64,000 nt of DNA, taken from NCBI RefSeq assembly GCF_002443255.2, contig NW_019211454.1, positions 12,174,248 to 12,238,247 of the forward strand, in the 5' to 3' direction. Source of the stretch: Varroa destructor (taxonomy: Eukaryota; Arthropoda; Arachnida; Mesostigmata; Varroidae). The notes under the pieces are model-generated. The model did no database searches. It saw only the letters and a list, made by a program, of their open reading frames with translations, and had not been told where the DNA came from. Both the position numbers and the translations under genes were made by a program. Within the stretch, counting starts at the first letter, position 1. The number at the start of each line of letters is the position of its first letter. Positions 44,395-55,789 of this stretch are shown here, piece by piece.

Positions 44395-46420
44395 GTAGCA
44401 TGAATGACGGACGTTGACGTAAGCATCTCAATATTGTTTAACTTGAAACTTATTTTGGCGATATGTTACCATTAGTGATCTAAAGAGTAATATATAGAGC
44501 CACTTAAGATATTGTGTGATTATTACTTATAAATAACAAGTAAATTGATGCAGAGGAAGTAGCACAGTATTTAAATGATGGTTTCACAATTTTCTGAATT
44601 ATGAAAAGTAAATTTCGACGTTGTCTAATATAGCTATACATGCTCCATATTTTTTTCTGATTGCTTTATCTATGTACGTGCTTTTTTTTTGCACTGCTTA
44701 CACATAATCTGTCTTTCTGATGTAAACAGCTTCAAACGTCTTCACTTCGTTATATCGGCTTCCCTGAGAGTTTTACTGCTCATTACAAGAAAATATCATC
44801 AGCAGTTAGGAACTACTGCGCTTGTACTAAGTGGTCAGCAATCGTATGATCCATATTGTACTTAGAAAAAGCTGATCCCAGCTTAAGGTAACGCGATTAG
44901 GTCTACTAGGTCTTAGCTTACGAGATAATATACGGCACCAACTGGCGCTATGAGTAGCAGTGACATCTTCCTCCTTTACTGTGATGGTTGTCTTCATTGG
45001 GCAATACTCATTCCTTAGGTGACCTTCTTCAGCACACTTTACACCTACCGGCGTTAGGGTCATTATGCTTTTTCCCACTCATTGTTAATATGATCAGAGC
45101 CGTGTGTATCTAACGATGGTCTCATTATTCGAATTAGTCCTTGACATATGTTCAATGCAGTCATATTTTAGAAGATCAGTAAAAAGATAAAAAAAATTTA
45201 ACGACATCTGTTTGTTACTAGCTGGCTTTACTATCTACAATATATATATATATATATAATTTAAAAAGTTTATAAAAGGAATCCTTCATATCTTAAAAGT
45301 ACGTGAACGCCAAAAATATAGGTAAAAAAAAAAAGGCACAGATTTGAACATCATCAGAATGCATTTCCGTTATACTATGACTGACACACGGAACAGCTGT
45401 TATAACAGCGTGTAAATTTTCGAAAAAATAATAATAAAAGCAGCGTCATATTATACCGAACAATTCACGCTGTAATTATTGTATCATAGCAGTGTACCCG
45501 TTAGTATTTACAATGAAATTACTTTCACCTTTCTAGTATGATGATCAAACTTGCATCCAACTTATACGCTTGAAATAGTTTCTTTGTAAGTTCGTTCCTG
45601 AATTGAGTGATCGAATCCTGCTAGAAGAAACTGCGGACAGTGCAAAGTAGGCGGCAAACGAACGTCGATTTACTAGATTTGTTAGCAATGAAAAGCATGT
45701 GACATACTATAGTCTAACGTTTAGAGACGATAAAGACGGGGTTAAATAAAAAAAAAGACAGAATCTGATTTTTTGACGTCTTGATAGTAAGCAGGGAAAC
45801 GCACACGGTGTATAATCATTTATCAACGGAGGATAATCTGTTTAAAGCGTGAGGACCATTTATAAATATCTATTAAATACTATAGTATAAATACGTACTA
45901 TAGTTCTGAACGATTTAAGCCCTACGAGATATTCTCAGAGTACTACACACATCGGAACAATATACCGGTATATAGCAATGACTTATAAACAAGAAGGGAA
46001 AACAGCCATTTCTCTGAATTGCTCTAGGGACACAATAATACTTTATCTACCTGCAATTTCAATGCCCCTTCATTATTTACTCCAAGCATTTGACAGTCTG
46101 AGACAACAAAGGTTCCAAGCCAAGCCCTACTAAACGCAACATGTTGCCTATAGATGATCGATTTTTTGGGCGAACATCACAATCCGAATCGCGTCTCGTC
46201 GATATTTCGAAATGTACTGAAAGTTTCAACAACCTCTTCCATGCACTATAAGAGCCTGTATATGATCGATGGTCACGGTGATCTCGACGCGAAAAAATGC
46301 CATGATGTCGTCCGTTTATATGGTTGTTAGACGAATGCCACCCGTCGATACCTTAAGCTAATATTAATTATAAAAAGTTGTTAACACGCAAAATCCATAA
46401 GTCAATCAGTGAGGTATTCT
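44395..46420. other. No supported gene
   Basis: AT-rich DNA. The frame 45078-44827 on minus (83 codons, starts ATG) has no recognisable motif. GCTGTTATAACAGC at 45396-45409 is a perfect 14-base palindrome. ACTATAGT occurs twice near 45880-45902. Confidence 0.5.
45240..45259. repeat. (AT)n microsatellite
   Basis: About ten AT units, read directly. Confidence 0.95.
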
Positions 46421-47518
46421 GATGTTCATTTGGCTTTTATACGGTCCAAACAACTATTTGCTATTTTCTAAAAAAGTGTCACTTAAACGAGTTGATCGTG
46501 TAGAGAAAAGACGTTTTAACATGTGCACGGAGAAACAGTTAATTGCGTCAAAGGTTTCCTGCCAAATATTTGCCAGTCTTGACGACCGTGGCCCCCCGAA
46601 GACCTAACTGAATAGATGAGAACAATCTAGCGGTTCCGAAGCGATCAGCCTTGAGTCGAGAGACTCTCTTGTAATAAAAGAAAAAGTAATGAAGAAAACG
46701 ATAGTAATAGAACAGCTAGTGTTAACGGATAGGTTGACTATACCAATTAATGGAACAGCAAAAATTGACGCATCTATAGATTGAACCAAGTAATAGCAAT
46801 GTCCAGTTTAACCGAGCATTCACGCTTCCGGGAATCAACCGAACGTCGAACGCAATAACCTATTTAGCTTCTACGACCCATTGAAGAGCTTGATTTAAAA
46901 AATGAACGCAGCTTGTCTTTCTTATACCCTTCATTGACGATCGTCCCGTAGATTATTTCTGGCGCATTTTTTACGTCAGCAGCTCGAGCAGGTTCAAAAT
47001 GGCGTACGCAGACAATTCCATCCCTCTACGAGTTACATGAACTAATTTGATTTGATGCTTCATTATTTCTTGAGCTGTGCTAACTTAGAAGTACTCTCTC
47101 ATTTTTCCACAATACATTGGCGTATTTTGCGAAAAAAACTGCCGAAAATCATATTTTTATCATAGAACCTGATACTTCTGATACAAAGTATGCCAACGCC
47201 GATCTTTAAAGAAGCGTACATGTGTTTTGTAACGCATTTATGATAGATATTTGGTGGCTTTATATATCCGTGCTAAAATACCTTCATATAAAATAGGTGC
47301 ATATAAATTGTAATAGCATATATCCATACGCTATTACACTTTTTGTGACACATGAATCTCATATGTACGACGCGTCCAGAACGAATGTGTGAGCATTTGA
47401 GCGTATTCTGATCTGCCTCTCGAATCGGCGAAGGACACGACTGGGGAACCTCTTTCAAAATTATCATTGTAGTATATTCAGCCGTGACGATCACCCGACC
47501 GTCGACAGGTATATACAT

Positions 47519-47550
47519 ACACACGTACAATGATATCCATGTACGTGTGT
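47519..47550. repeat. 11-bp perfect hairpin
   Basis: ACACACGTACA at 47519-47529 pairs exactly with TGTACGTGTGT at 47540-47550 around a ten-base loop. If transcribed this forms a stable short stem-loop. Confidence 0.95.
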
Positions 47551-48240
47551 CGCGTATACATGAGTACAAGTTGTGGGTTCCCCGGATTGTGGCTCCCTCC
47601 GTCTGTCCATCTGTTCTCCTGTCCGTGCATGCTTAGGTACGAGCTGGCTCTATCCTCGTATGAATGCTTGAATGGCGTTTGCCAAGCTGCAAAATGAGGA
47701 AATTCTACCGAGGGAGCGCGAGAAGTCTTCGTCCAGAGGAGATATTCTAAGCGAATTCAAAACCTCTTATTCAAGCCCCCAAACAATCTAGTATCCCATC
47801 GGCTCCCCCTATTTTCTTCAGCCAGCGTTTATTTCGTGATACAGTTATTTCTAAAAATGCTTGTTGATTTGATTCATGCGTATTCTGTACGTGTAGATTG
47901 CACATGTGCATCAGCGACTATGACAAAATACAACGATTATAAAGGGCGGCCGCGTAAAAAATGCCAATGGAGAGCTAGAAAAAAAGTGAGGTAAACGAAG
48001 AAGCAATAGAAGTCGTACGATGAATGGGTTTGAATATCGTACATTCAAAGATATCTGAAGACTCCGGTTGTCGTTATTGTCACCGTCGGCAACAACGACG
48101 ACATGTCCCTGATGTTCTCACTGGCTTCCGACGCGGCTATCTAGGACAGCAATCATTTTTTTATTCGCAAATGGGAGTATAAAAGGCTTTTGAAGCTGCA
48201 GGCCAAAGGTTGGCTGCACGAAACGTTTGAGTAAATAAAA

Positions 48241-48257
48241 CACACACACACACACAA
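48241..48257. repeat. (CA)8 microsatellite
   Basis: Eight CA units, the only clear CA repeat in a window dominated by AT repeats. Confidence 0.95.
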
Positions 48258-49009
48258 ATGCAAAATCTTTGTATAAACGTATGTGCGGTGAAGCCCGCGT
48301 AGCCAACTGCGCGGTGGGACGCGTGTAACTTTAACCTGGAGATTTTGTATTGTGACAACGCTTCGGCAAAGTTTGACAAGACGAACAAGCTAAGCAGAAA
48401 AGATGCAGCCAAGTACGTGCACACACGATTTGTCTCACCTACCTCCTTTAAGGTCCACATACACTCCTGTCACAGTACCTATATGTACATATTTTTATTT
48501 GATATCATCGACTCTTGTACTGTGTATCTAATAACACTCTTTGTTTATTTTTATAGACAGAGATGGCCGAGCAGTAAAAAAAGCATTGATGTGTTTTAAA
48601 CAAAACTGACCAGTTGCATAATGTACATGTTCATACGGAATGCATTGCTGTGACGAAATTATGCTGCGTTATATTGTTTCATATACCTTGGCCTCTTTAT
48701 ATAGTTGCATATAGAACATAACAAACCCGGCTGGTACAGACAGAGTTATGCATTAAGAATAAGATGAAATAACGCGCCAAAAAGCAATTTTGGTTGAAGC
48801 ATACAAGTTGTTTTACGCCACGTGCGTGGCTAGAGGGCGCTGTGATCGGTTCATAGAAATAGGTAAATTCTCCATGTGCAATGAACGAACACAGTGGCAA
48901 CCGGTATGGCTGTCGAATGACGAGAGATTGATAGAATGGAAAGTGTACTGTCGATTAATCTGTCACATTGTTCCGTAGAGGTTTTGTTAGGATACTGGCG
49001 CTTTTTTGC

Positions 49010-49015
<6 letters not shown>

Positions 49016-49047
<32 letters not shown>
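49016..49047. repeat. (AT)16 microsatellite
   Basis: A 32-base AT tract following ATATG, read directly. Confidence 0.97.
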
Positions 49048-49049
<2 letters not shown>

Positions 49050-50340
49050 TAAGCAGTAAGTTAAGAAATTGGAACAAGCAAATGTAGCTACCTATACAGA
49101 AGTGTCCCCTCTCAGCCTCATATTTGTAGCCTTGTGGAGGTAATGAATCAGCTATAATGTAAAGGTCAGATACTCCCTCATAACAATGTGACGCCAAGTC
49201 TTTCGATACTTAGCGAAACTGAAGCACCTGCTATGCCCACAGTCGACGGGTTAGCTGATAACAGAAAAAATTACAAAAATTCATTTAGATCTCTGCATAA
49301 AGAGGGACGACTGCTTGAATTACTAAGTCTCTACTTGCAACAAATTCGCCTTTTCCATGTCTAAACCAATGCAAATGCTGTTTATTAAGATCTCATTGCT
49401 GATAATCAGATAGATAAGAACTCGGAACGATGAATATAGATAGGCAAAAAAAATTGTACGCTTTTCTTTTAGCTGCCATATAGTCTGAGCCTATAAATTT
49501 TCACAAAACAGGACGCTAATATATCAAGTCATTCTTTAAAATAACGCGGCTTTCAGGCAATGACATTTGAATAAACATGTCAGTACTACGTGCAATAATT
49601 TACGATATATATATTTTTATTTTTTCTTTAAAGATCGAGCCTTGTAAACGTACTATCAATTATTGCTGCTGCCGCCGCAGGGCCTATTTCATATTGGCGC
49701 CCTTTGTCTACGGCATTATCCTGATCTTCTGTGGCTGCTTCGTTCGCTTCAGTGGCTTCGGTCTAGGGTGAGCGGCCATCACGCACCTTTTGCCCGTTTG
49801 TGGAGGCGTCTCTTACCGAAACGGCGTCACCTAATGACGTTCTGGATGTCACGTACTGAAAGTGAGTCACGCCACATATTTCTCATTCAGTGCCTTCTCG
49901 CCCATCCAACAAATCCCGCTTCAAGGACACAGAGCAAGAGCTTGGGCTGCGGTGTCTTCCCGAACAGTTTTTCCTACTGTTTCCTATAAAAAGGCAATTT
50001 TTTTTCAAGGGCGAGCAACACAGGTTTTGAAATTTATTATCAGAGCTGTTGACAATGGTTTAGTGTCTCTCTAAATCTAGATGACAAAAAATATAAATGT
50101 ATATATTGAAGTTTATTAAACTTTGTTAAAGGATCTACAATACATTCTAGTCGACAAAAGGCTGTAAGGGCAAAAGCCCGTGCCAGACTTGGTTGGTAAT
50201 AGTCAAACAACCGTCAGACATGCTATTGTAAGCAATAGTCAGAGAAGTAAGGTATGTGTGTATAAATACACTACATCGTATTTTTTAATTTCCATTTTTT
50301 ACTTATCTGCTTGATATAGGAAGTCCGGATATTGCGCAAG
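49050..50340. other. No supported gene
   Basis: A frame at 49663-49989 (108 codons, plus) and another at 49862-50074 overlap in a slightly GC-richer patch near 49.7 kb. Neither has a recognisable domain. Confidence 0.45.
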
Positions 50341-50349
50341 TCATATTTT

Positions 50350-50391
50350 TTAAAAGAAATTATTAAAGTAAGTAGCAAATATTTCTTTTAA
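50350..50391. repeat. 11-bp inverted repeat
   Basis: TTAAAAGAAAT at 50350-50360 pairs exactly with ATTTCTTTTAA at 50381-50391 across 20 bases. It is AT-rich, so its information content is low. Confidence 0.9.
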
Positions 50392-50531
50392 GGTATCAAC
50401 GTGTGTCGCTGCCTTAATTTTTTCGCTTCATAACTTAATTTTTTTCTTATAGCATAACTTTCCGTAATGACTCTAGTCACATTACAATCGTTCAAACGCG
50501 CAAACACTTTTAAATCGCTCATCCCCAAATT

Positions 50532-51023
50532 CTAGACGTTCTTCGCTTGTACCGGGCGATGGTTAAGGGCGAGAATAAATTTAAAACTCCAGCGAGGTAG
50601 GGATCTTAGCATAATTTTTGGGACACCACACGTTAGAATGGGTCGACAGCAGCTAAGGTGAACACAGGCACAGTCAGGAACGGCAGGCGATTTAGTTGCA
50701 ATAAAGTGAATCGGGGGCATCGCAGATAGAAACGGTAGAGGAAGAAAAACGAAGAAGTTATCATGACCTCGGTGCGAGGAAGAGTCGCTGTAGCCGGGAG
50801 ATGTAATGATCTCTGGTGCTAGGACTTGCACTGCGAAACGGACGTGCCTTACCGAGCTGCCAGACTCGACAAACAGACGCTTTCTGAAAAGTACTCTCCG
50901 CTGATTCGAATCGCCTTTCAAATACAGCTTTCCTATCTCCTTCATCCTCCACCTACTCAAGCGAGCGTTTTTTTTTTCGTACAGAAGAACCGGGACGGCA
51001 GAACTCTCTGAATTTCTTACCAT
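50532..51023 (-). CDS. Candidate 163-codon ORF starting with ATG, unrecognised
   Basis: The minus-strand ATG at 51023 follows directly after an in-frame TAG and opens 163 codons to TAG. It is the longest ATG-initiated frame in the window. The N-terminal half is basic and charged, the middle has a short hydrophobic stretch (FFVFLPLPFLSAM), and the C-terminal third carries five cysteines (CAC, CC and C) and a basic tail. No signal peptide, domain or family was recognised. Hand-counted G by codon position is about 25, 20 and 22 percent, only weakly coding-like. Local GC is raised, which makes long frames easier by chance. Confidence 0.2.
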   Translation of the reverse strand: MVRNSESSAVPVLLYEKKNARLSRWRMKEIGKLYLKGDSNQRRVLFRKRLFVESGSSVRHVRFAVQVLAPEIITSPGYSDSSSHRGHDNFFVFLPLPFLSAMPPIHFIATKSPAVPDCACVHLSCCRPILTCGVPKIMLRSLPRWSFKFILALNHRPVQAKNV

Positions 51024-51052
51024 CTATTACGCCGTCGCACGGCTGGTATTCA

Positions 51053-51255
51053 ATGATGCAATTTATCGACAAAATAAGGTTAACTTTTACTCGACGCGAT
51101 AGCTATCATAGATTTATATATCTTTATCGAGACAGATCTCATAAGTGCTTGTGTTTCTGGTCTAACATACATTGGCAGGAAAGCTTGCTTACGGTGTTAC
51201 CAGTATATTGGCTACAATCGATAGATTCTGTAACCTATTATGCTAAAAACGTTCC
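51053..51255 (+). other. Short open frame, unrecognised
   Basis: A 68-codon plus-strand frame starting with two ATGs. It has several tyrosine and arginine residues and no motif. Probably chance. Confidence 0.08.
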
Positions 51256-51305
51256 ATAAGGACTTCCCGAAATTTCCTTGTACTTCTATCATTAGAAGTC
51301 CTTAT
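51256..51305. repeat. 11-bp inverted repeat
   Basis: ATAAGGACTTC at 51256-51266 pairs exactly with GAAGTCCTTAT at 51295-51305 across 28 bases. Confidence 0.93.
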
Positions 51306-51309
51306 ACGC

Positions 51310-53210
51310 TAGCATTGACGACAGGTTAAAAGCAAACGGAGGGGCCCTTAAAAGATCATAAGAAACATCAATTCGAATAGAATTCTGGGAATTTTCTTGC
51401 TAAGAATCCGTTAATGACGATAAAAGCAGATATTCTATATGTTGGCAGGCTGCACAAATATGTTGTTATGTGCTTCAAATGCGTTAAATAACTTTTCATG
51501 TCGTTGGTCGAAGCTGTCATCAGAATCCGTTTAAGTTCAGTATGCATTATGAAAAAGTTAGTTAACATAAGTTGACCCTTACTCGAGGACTTATTTACAA
51601 CTGATAAAGGTACCTGCCGAACTTTAGCGGAGCAGAAAATAGGGACGTACGCATGTGTTTTATACAGTTGGCATATACGTTTAACCCACAAAGAACATGG
51701 TAACTCTTATGTTAACATTTGCCCAATCAACCTTACAAGGTTTTAGTAGACAGATTTTCAAAAAGCCAATATCCAGGCAGGCCATGCTTTTGAAGAACTA
51801 GCTGCTATGTAATATAGCTTAGTTTTTTTTTTTAAATCTTTCATCTCAATATAAAGATGATCCTATTTGATGTAGTCCGACCCGCTCCATATCTGATAAG
51901 TTTTTCGTCTAGTGTGAATAGTCTCAAAGGCTGATAGCTAACCGTGTTTTCCACTTAAAACCCAGCTGTTACGTAATGTGCTACTTACAGTGAATACGAA
52001 GTGACTATCTGTACTATGTAGATATGTATAAATCGCGCCATGGTTCAATTCAAAAATACGATTAGTTCGACGAGAACGTGAATAATTACGAAAACTGCAA
52101 CTAATAACAATAACGAAATAATAGTAATAATTACGAAAGTAATAATAATAATCTTATGTATGTCATTTACCCTGATCATATTAAGCAACTTTTCCAAAAA
52201 ATAGTTTTTTTTTGTTTAAGTACGGACTACCTGTTTTCTTGTGCTAGGTGATTCGTGGTTATAGTATTGTGCCGTTTGTATCGTAAATCAAACAAGATCG
52301 ATAGATACCATATATTATGTATTATCATTTTAGTATTTATTATATACGTGTATATATATAACGTTACCTACAAATGTTTCAGTTGTTTTCATTGCTGCTC
52401 ATCATTGCGCAACTGATACGTTACGGATTAAGCTTCGGCCGCAGCTAGCACATGGAGAAAGCTCTTTAAAGCCGCTATATTTACACCATTGCTCGAAGGT
52501 GTCGAGACACTTATGGCACAGCTACCTCGGATTATTTCGAAATGGGACAACTATTTTTTTTTTCGTTACATTTGAAAACCGTTGAAGCCATCCGGAATAA
52601 CCTGTTCTTAAGGCGGACAGGATAATAGAGTATTACTACTTCTTCAATCGTTTCGCCCGAAAGTTGTTTGCAGCTACCTAAAGTTTATTTGTAAAGATAT
52701 TGAACAATAACTGCTACAATTACTTTTCCTAACTAAAGAAAATGCACTAAGCTGTTGTATCATAATCGACGTTAATCAGGGGCGGCTGATGTTTGCCACT
52801 TTTAGTCAAAAAAAAAAAATTGTATATCTGAGGAAGACAAAAACAATGGAGAGTCAAGGACGTATTCGTGCGCGAAAGAATATTATCTCCGAAATGCCTG
52901 TCTGCACAGAAATCTAGTCGATTTCGAATCGACTGCCAGTGCCTATCCTTACTGATATTTTGTCCGCTATGACAGAAATCAGCTCTAAATTAGCCATGGG
53001 TTAATTAACCTCTGGTTACTAACTCCAACGTTCTTCCTATAAGTTTGTACGACACGGCTCATTATGGTTGACCGTCGAGGCAGCTCGCGACTCTGGTCAC
53101 TTATTGGGTGGAGTGTAGACATTGCCAGGATGTACAGCTCAAAGGCGAAAGATTAAAGCCATAAGAAAAAGCTATATTAATTTCATTCGACTGTGCATCT
53201 GTTGTTTTTG
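51310..53210. other. No supported gene; degenerate TAA repeat
   Basis: One minus frame (51691-51368, 107 codons) has no motif. A degenerate TAA/AAT repeat lies at about 52078-52153. A 13-base word at 52500-52512 recurs at 53258-53270 (see findings). Confidence 0.5.
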
Positions 53211-53218
53211 AATATTAG

Positions 53219-53905
53219 AGAACTGCCAAAAGTGCTTCTGGCCAGTCTTTTGGACATTGTCGAGACACTTTTTTTTTTCGTCATTTTGAGATCCTTCTAT
53301 TTACAGACTTTATCTGCGGGAGCGCGATCTATATTGACTTAAGAATATTCCACGATGTATTAAAATACCTCTATAAAGTGCCAGATAGAAAAAGACCACG
53401 TTTAAATCAAATACACCTTTATAAAGTCAAAGGGAAAGCTACATTTTTACCGCATCGTTGTCTCTTCATTATGTTAGGCTGTTTCAAGCGAATCCGACAG
53501 GTTCCGAAAATAACATTTAAACTACGTGACCTTAGGAGACAAAATTTGGCCACTAATCACATCAGGCTTCTAGAAACTTGGAAGCGGAAATCAGTTGGGT
53601 TTATTCCGGGAGAAGTAAGTTCAGAAGGCAAACATAGTCTCAAAAACCAACGCTCAGTCGTCAAGTTTTTGCCCCTCGGTACTATTGAAGTTCATGGAAA
53701 TTTGGTGAAGACAGTAAGCGAAGACGCAGTACGTGAGTGGTGTAAACATTCCGAGAACGGAAATTGTAGTGAAAGGAAAAGACCAGGTGTCAAGGCCCGA
53801 AGGATAAGAACGCTATGGAGACTTTTCACGAAAGTAAAGCTTGGAATCAAAGTTCTCTATCGGGCCAAACTGGTATTCTACATGCAACATGCTACAGAAT
53901 TATAG
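53219..53905 (+). CDS. Longest open frame: 228 codons, possible terminal exon
   Basis: The frame is stop-free from just after TAG at 53216-53218 to TAG at 53903-53905, the longest open run in the window. That first TAG is also the end of a good acceptor (pyrimidine-rich, then GAATATTAG), so an exon could begin exactly at 53219. There is no early Met; the first is near residue 85. The peptide is aromatic and hydrophobic at first, then strongly basic (many Lys and Arg), with no recognisable domain. Hand-counted G by position in the latter three quarters is about 25, 23 and 19 percent, only weakly coding-like. Another plus frame is also open for about 40 codons at the start. It could be the basic C-terminal exon of a fast-evolving gene or a long chance frame. 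Confidence 0.22.
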   Translation, partial: RTAKSASGQSFGHCRDTFFFRHFEILLFTDFICGSAIYIDLRIFHDVLKYLYKVPDRKRPRLNQIHLYKVKGKATFLPHRCLFIMLGCFKRIRQVPKITFKLRDLRRQNLATNHIRLLETWKRKSVGFIPGEVSSEGKHSLKNQRSVVKFLPLGTIEVHGNLVKTVSEDAVREWCKHSENGNCSERKRPGVKARRIRTLWRLFTKVKLGIKVLYRAKLVFYMQHATEL

Positions 53906-53909
53906 CCGA

Positions 53910-55130
53910 AACACTGAAAATGTATAAACCGACTTAAGAAATAGGTCTTCCATAAATTCACTACAGGCCAGCTACAAATGCGTCTGGTGTTCTTCCTATG
54001 CTATCTGTGAAACTTGAATCAACGAAAAACCTATCTAGAGAGTACGGTCGCCGTAGACGAGGTGTAATTTATCTTCTAGCGCTAGCCACAAAGAAGCTAG
54101 GCTAGAGAATGGTGTTGCCTTGGAGAAAAATCGAGTTCTGTGACACTGTCGATTAGGTTCCAGCGCAAGATGATGGTAATACTTACATTGGCACCATAGG
54201 CATTTGCTATTGTGAGATACTCGCTGAAAGTGAAACAGTGAACGCAGCCCGTTATCTTAAACTCCCTAAGCGACTTATGGACGGTTGGCACAGCAATCGA
54301 AAGTATGCCATCTGTTTATTTGATAAAAATGCCAGACCTTATCGCCCTGTCTCAATTATTACTGTTTGAAATGATATAACGTTCGCTTAATTCCCCGACC
54401 GCAGTCTTTGTGATTACGCGGCTCTAACAAGGGTAGCCATCGAGCAAATATAACGCACTATCTATTCACTTCAAAAAGCCGTAAATAGACAAAATGCATG
54501 TCAGAACAGAAATGGCAGGGTTGCGCCTGTCCAGAAATAAGGACAACGCTGGGACAACTGTGTGTAAATATGAGGGGGAGTACCTCTAGCGTATAGTAAA
54601 AGTTATCATTCAGCAAAACGACGCTGTTACCAGCACAATTCTGTTGCCTCGTCAGTGGCTAATTTCAAAGTGAATATTTTGCGCCATAATCTCAACGTGG
54701 AGAAAGAACTTTGAAAACCCCTTTTTCTAAAATGGTTCCTCTAATTGAACTTTTATCTGCGAAGGTAAAAGTATCGCGATCGGTATGAGTCCTGCCATAC
54801 GGCTTTTGTGCAGAAAATAAAGAGATAATGGCGACTTGCGATGAAAGAAACTAGTTCAAAGGCACTAATTAAGATCAAATATGAGCACCAGGGTCATTTT
54901 GAGGCGACACATTTGATTATAGAGATGCATTGACTTGGTGTTATTCTCTCTAACACAATAGATAGTCCTCGCTAACTTTTCTGGTACAAAAGAAAAAAAA
55001 AATGGTAGTTTTCATTTATCGCGTACCAAAAGGATTCGACGTACATAAAAAAAACCGATCATTTACACACGCGGGCCGACATACGGACACACGCTGCAAA
55101 AAGTGCCAGAATATTTCTGTGTTGAGTGTC
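53910..55130. other. No supported gene
   Basis: Only a 64-codon minus frame at 54291-54097. AT-rich, with A runs near 54995. Confidence 0.55.
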
Positions 55131-55137
55131 TGCATTC

Positions 55138-55377
55138 TTATCGAAGATCCGCACATTTCTCATTAAAGTTTTTTTGTGACCCCGTAACCTGCTTGGGCCG
55201 TTGCAGGGCGACTGGAGGGCTATAGGGGTGCCTTGTCGGCTTTGAATTCATGCAACCTTCACAGTGGAATACCCCAGCAGGAATATGTCGCATCATTTGT
55301 TCTCGGCAACGGCGCAGCTTCAGCAGGAGTTGGTCTAGAACGTGACAGGCAGGCGAGATGAGTGAACTTCCAATCAA
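55138..55377 (-). CDS. Second minus frame overlapping the 55259-55783 frame
   Basis: A 79-codon frame that overlaps the last 119 bases of the neighbouring minus-strand frame, in another register, and continues to TAA at 55138. The peptide has a leucine-rich helix-like start, then paired cysteines (FHCEGC) and a proline-rich end. If the longer frame were real, a splice or an old frameshift near 55.3 kb could lead into this one. I found no family. Confidence 0.14.
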   Translation of the reverse strand: MIGSSLISPACHVLDQLLLKLRRCREQMMRHIPAGVFHCEGCMNSKPTRHPYSPPVALQRPKQVTGSQKNFNEKCADLR

Positions 55378-55783
55378 TGCGTCCTGTTCTAAATGCTATC
55401 GTAGTCTGAACTTTATTCTTGGGGGTAAGGGGAACCGATTCTTCTTTCCGCTCGTTGGCTACTTTTAGTAATAAAGCCTTGAATCCAAATTCCATTATTG
55501 TATTACGCCCCGTCATCTTAATTATGCTGTATGAGCGATGACTGGACAGTGTTGCGTCGTAGCAAGCTTTAACTTCAAATATAAAAGAATGCAAAGGTGC
55601 AGATGATCGCTCAAAAGGGTAGATTCGAAAAGCAGAGAGACCAATTAGTAGATAATTATGACAGTTAGTCACTGCTACCATCTCAAGTACTATTCGACGT
55701 TCGTGCATCAATGGCAACCATTGGTCATCTCCACGTCCGGAAGATTCACGGCACGCTGAGTTCGAGTTGTGGTCTGAGTTAAC
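55259..55783 (-). CDS. Candidate 174-codon open frame, unrecognised
   Basis: The frame is open on minus from just after TAA at 55784-55786 to TGA at 55259, with the first ATG at 55708 (149 residues from there). The peptide is well mixed in composition: an Asn/Ser-rich start containing an Arg-Gly-Asp, a hydrophobic stretch (NYLLIGLSAF), and a Pro/Arg-rich end. Hand-counted G by codon position is about 25, 17 and 19 percent, closer to a coding pattern than most frames here. There is no signal peptide, domain or family, and no upstream exon was identified. A second minus frame overlaps its end. Confidence 0.2.
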   Translation of the reverse strand, partial: VNSDHNSNSACRESSGRGDDQWLPLMHERRIVLEMVAVTNCHNYLLIGLSAFRIYPFERSSAPLHSFIFEVKACYDATLSSHRSYSIIKMTGRNTIMEFGFKALLLKVANERKEESVPLTPKNKVQTTIAFRTGRIDWKFTHLACLSRSRPTPAEAAPLPRTNDATYSCWGIPL

Positions 55784-55789
55784 TTATGT

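Larger units (their letters stand above)
46422..49005. other. No supported gene
   Basis: Several 60 to 99 codon frames on both strands, none with a motif. Frames around 48100-48460 include a poly-Val/Cys run that comes from the CA repeat at 48241-48257. Confidence 0.5.
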
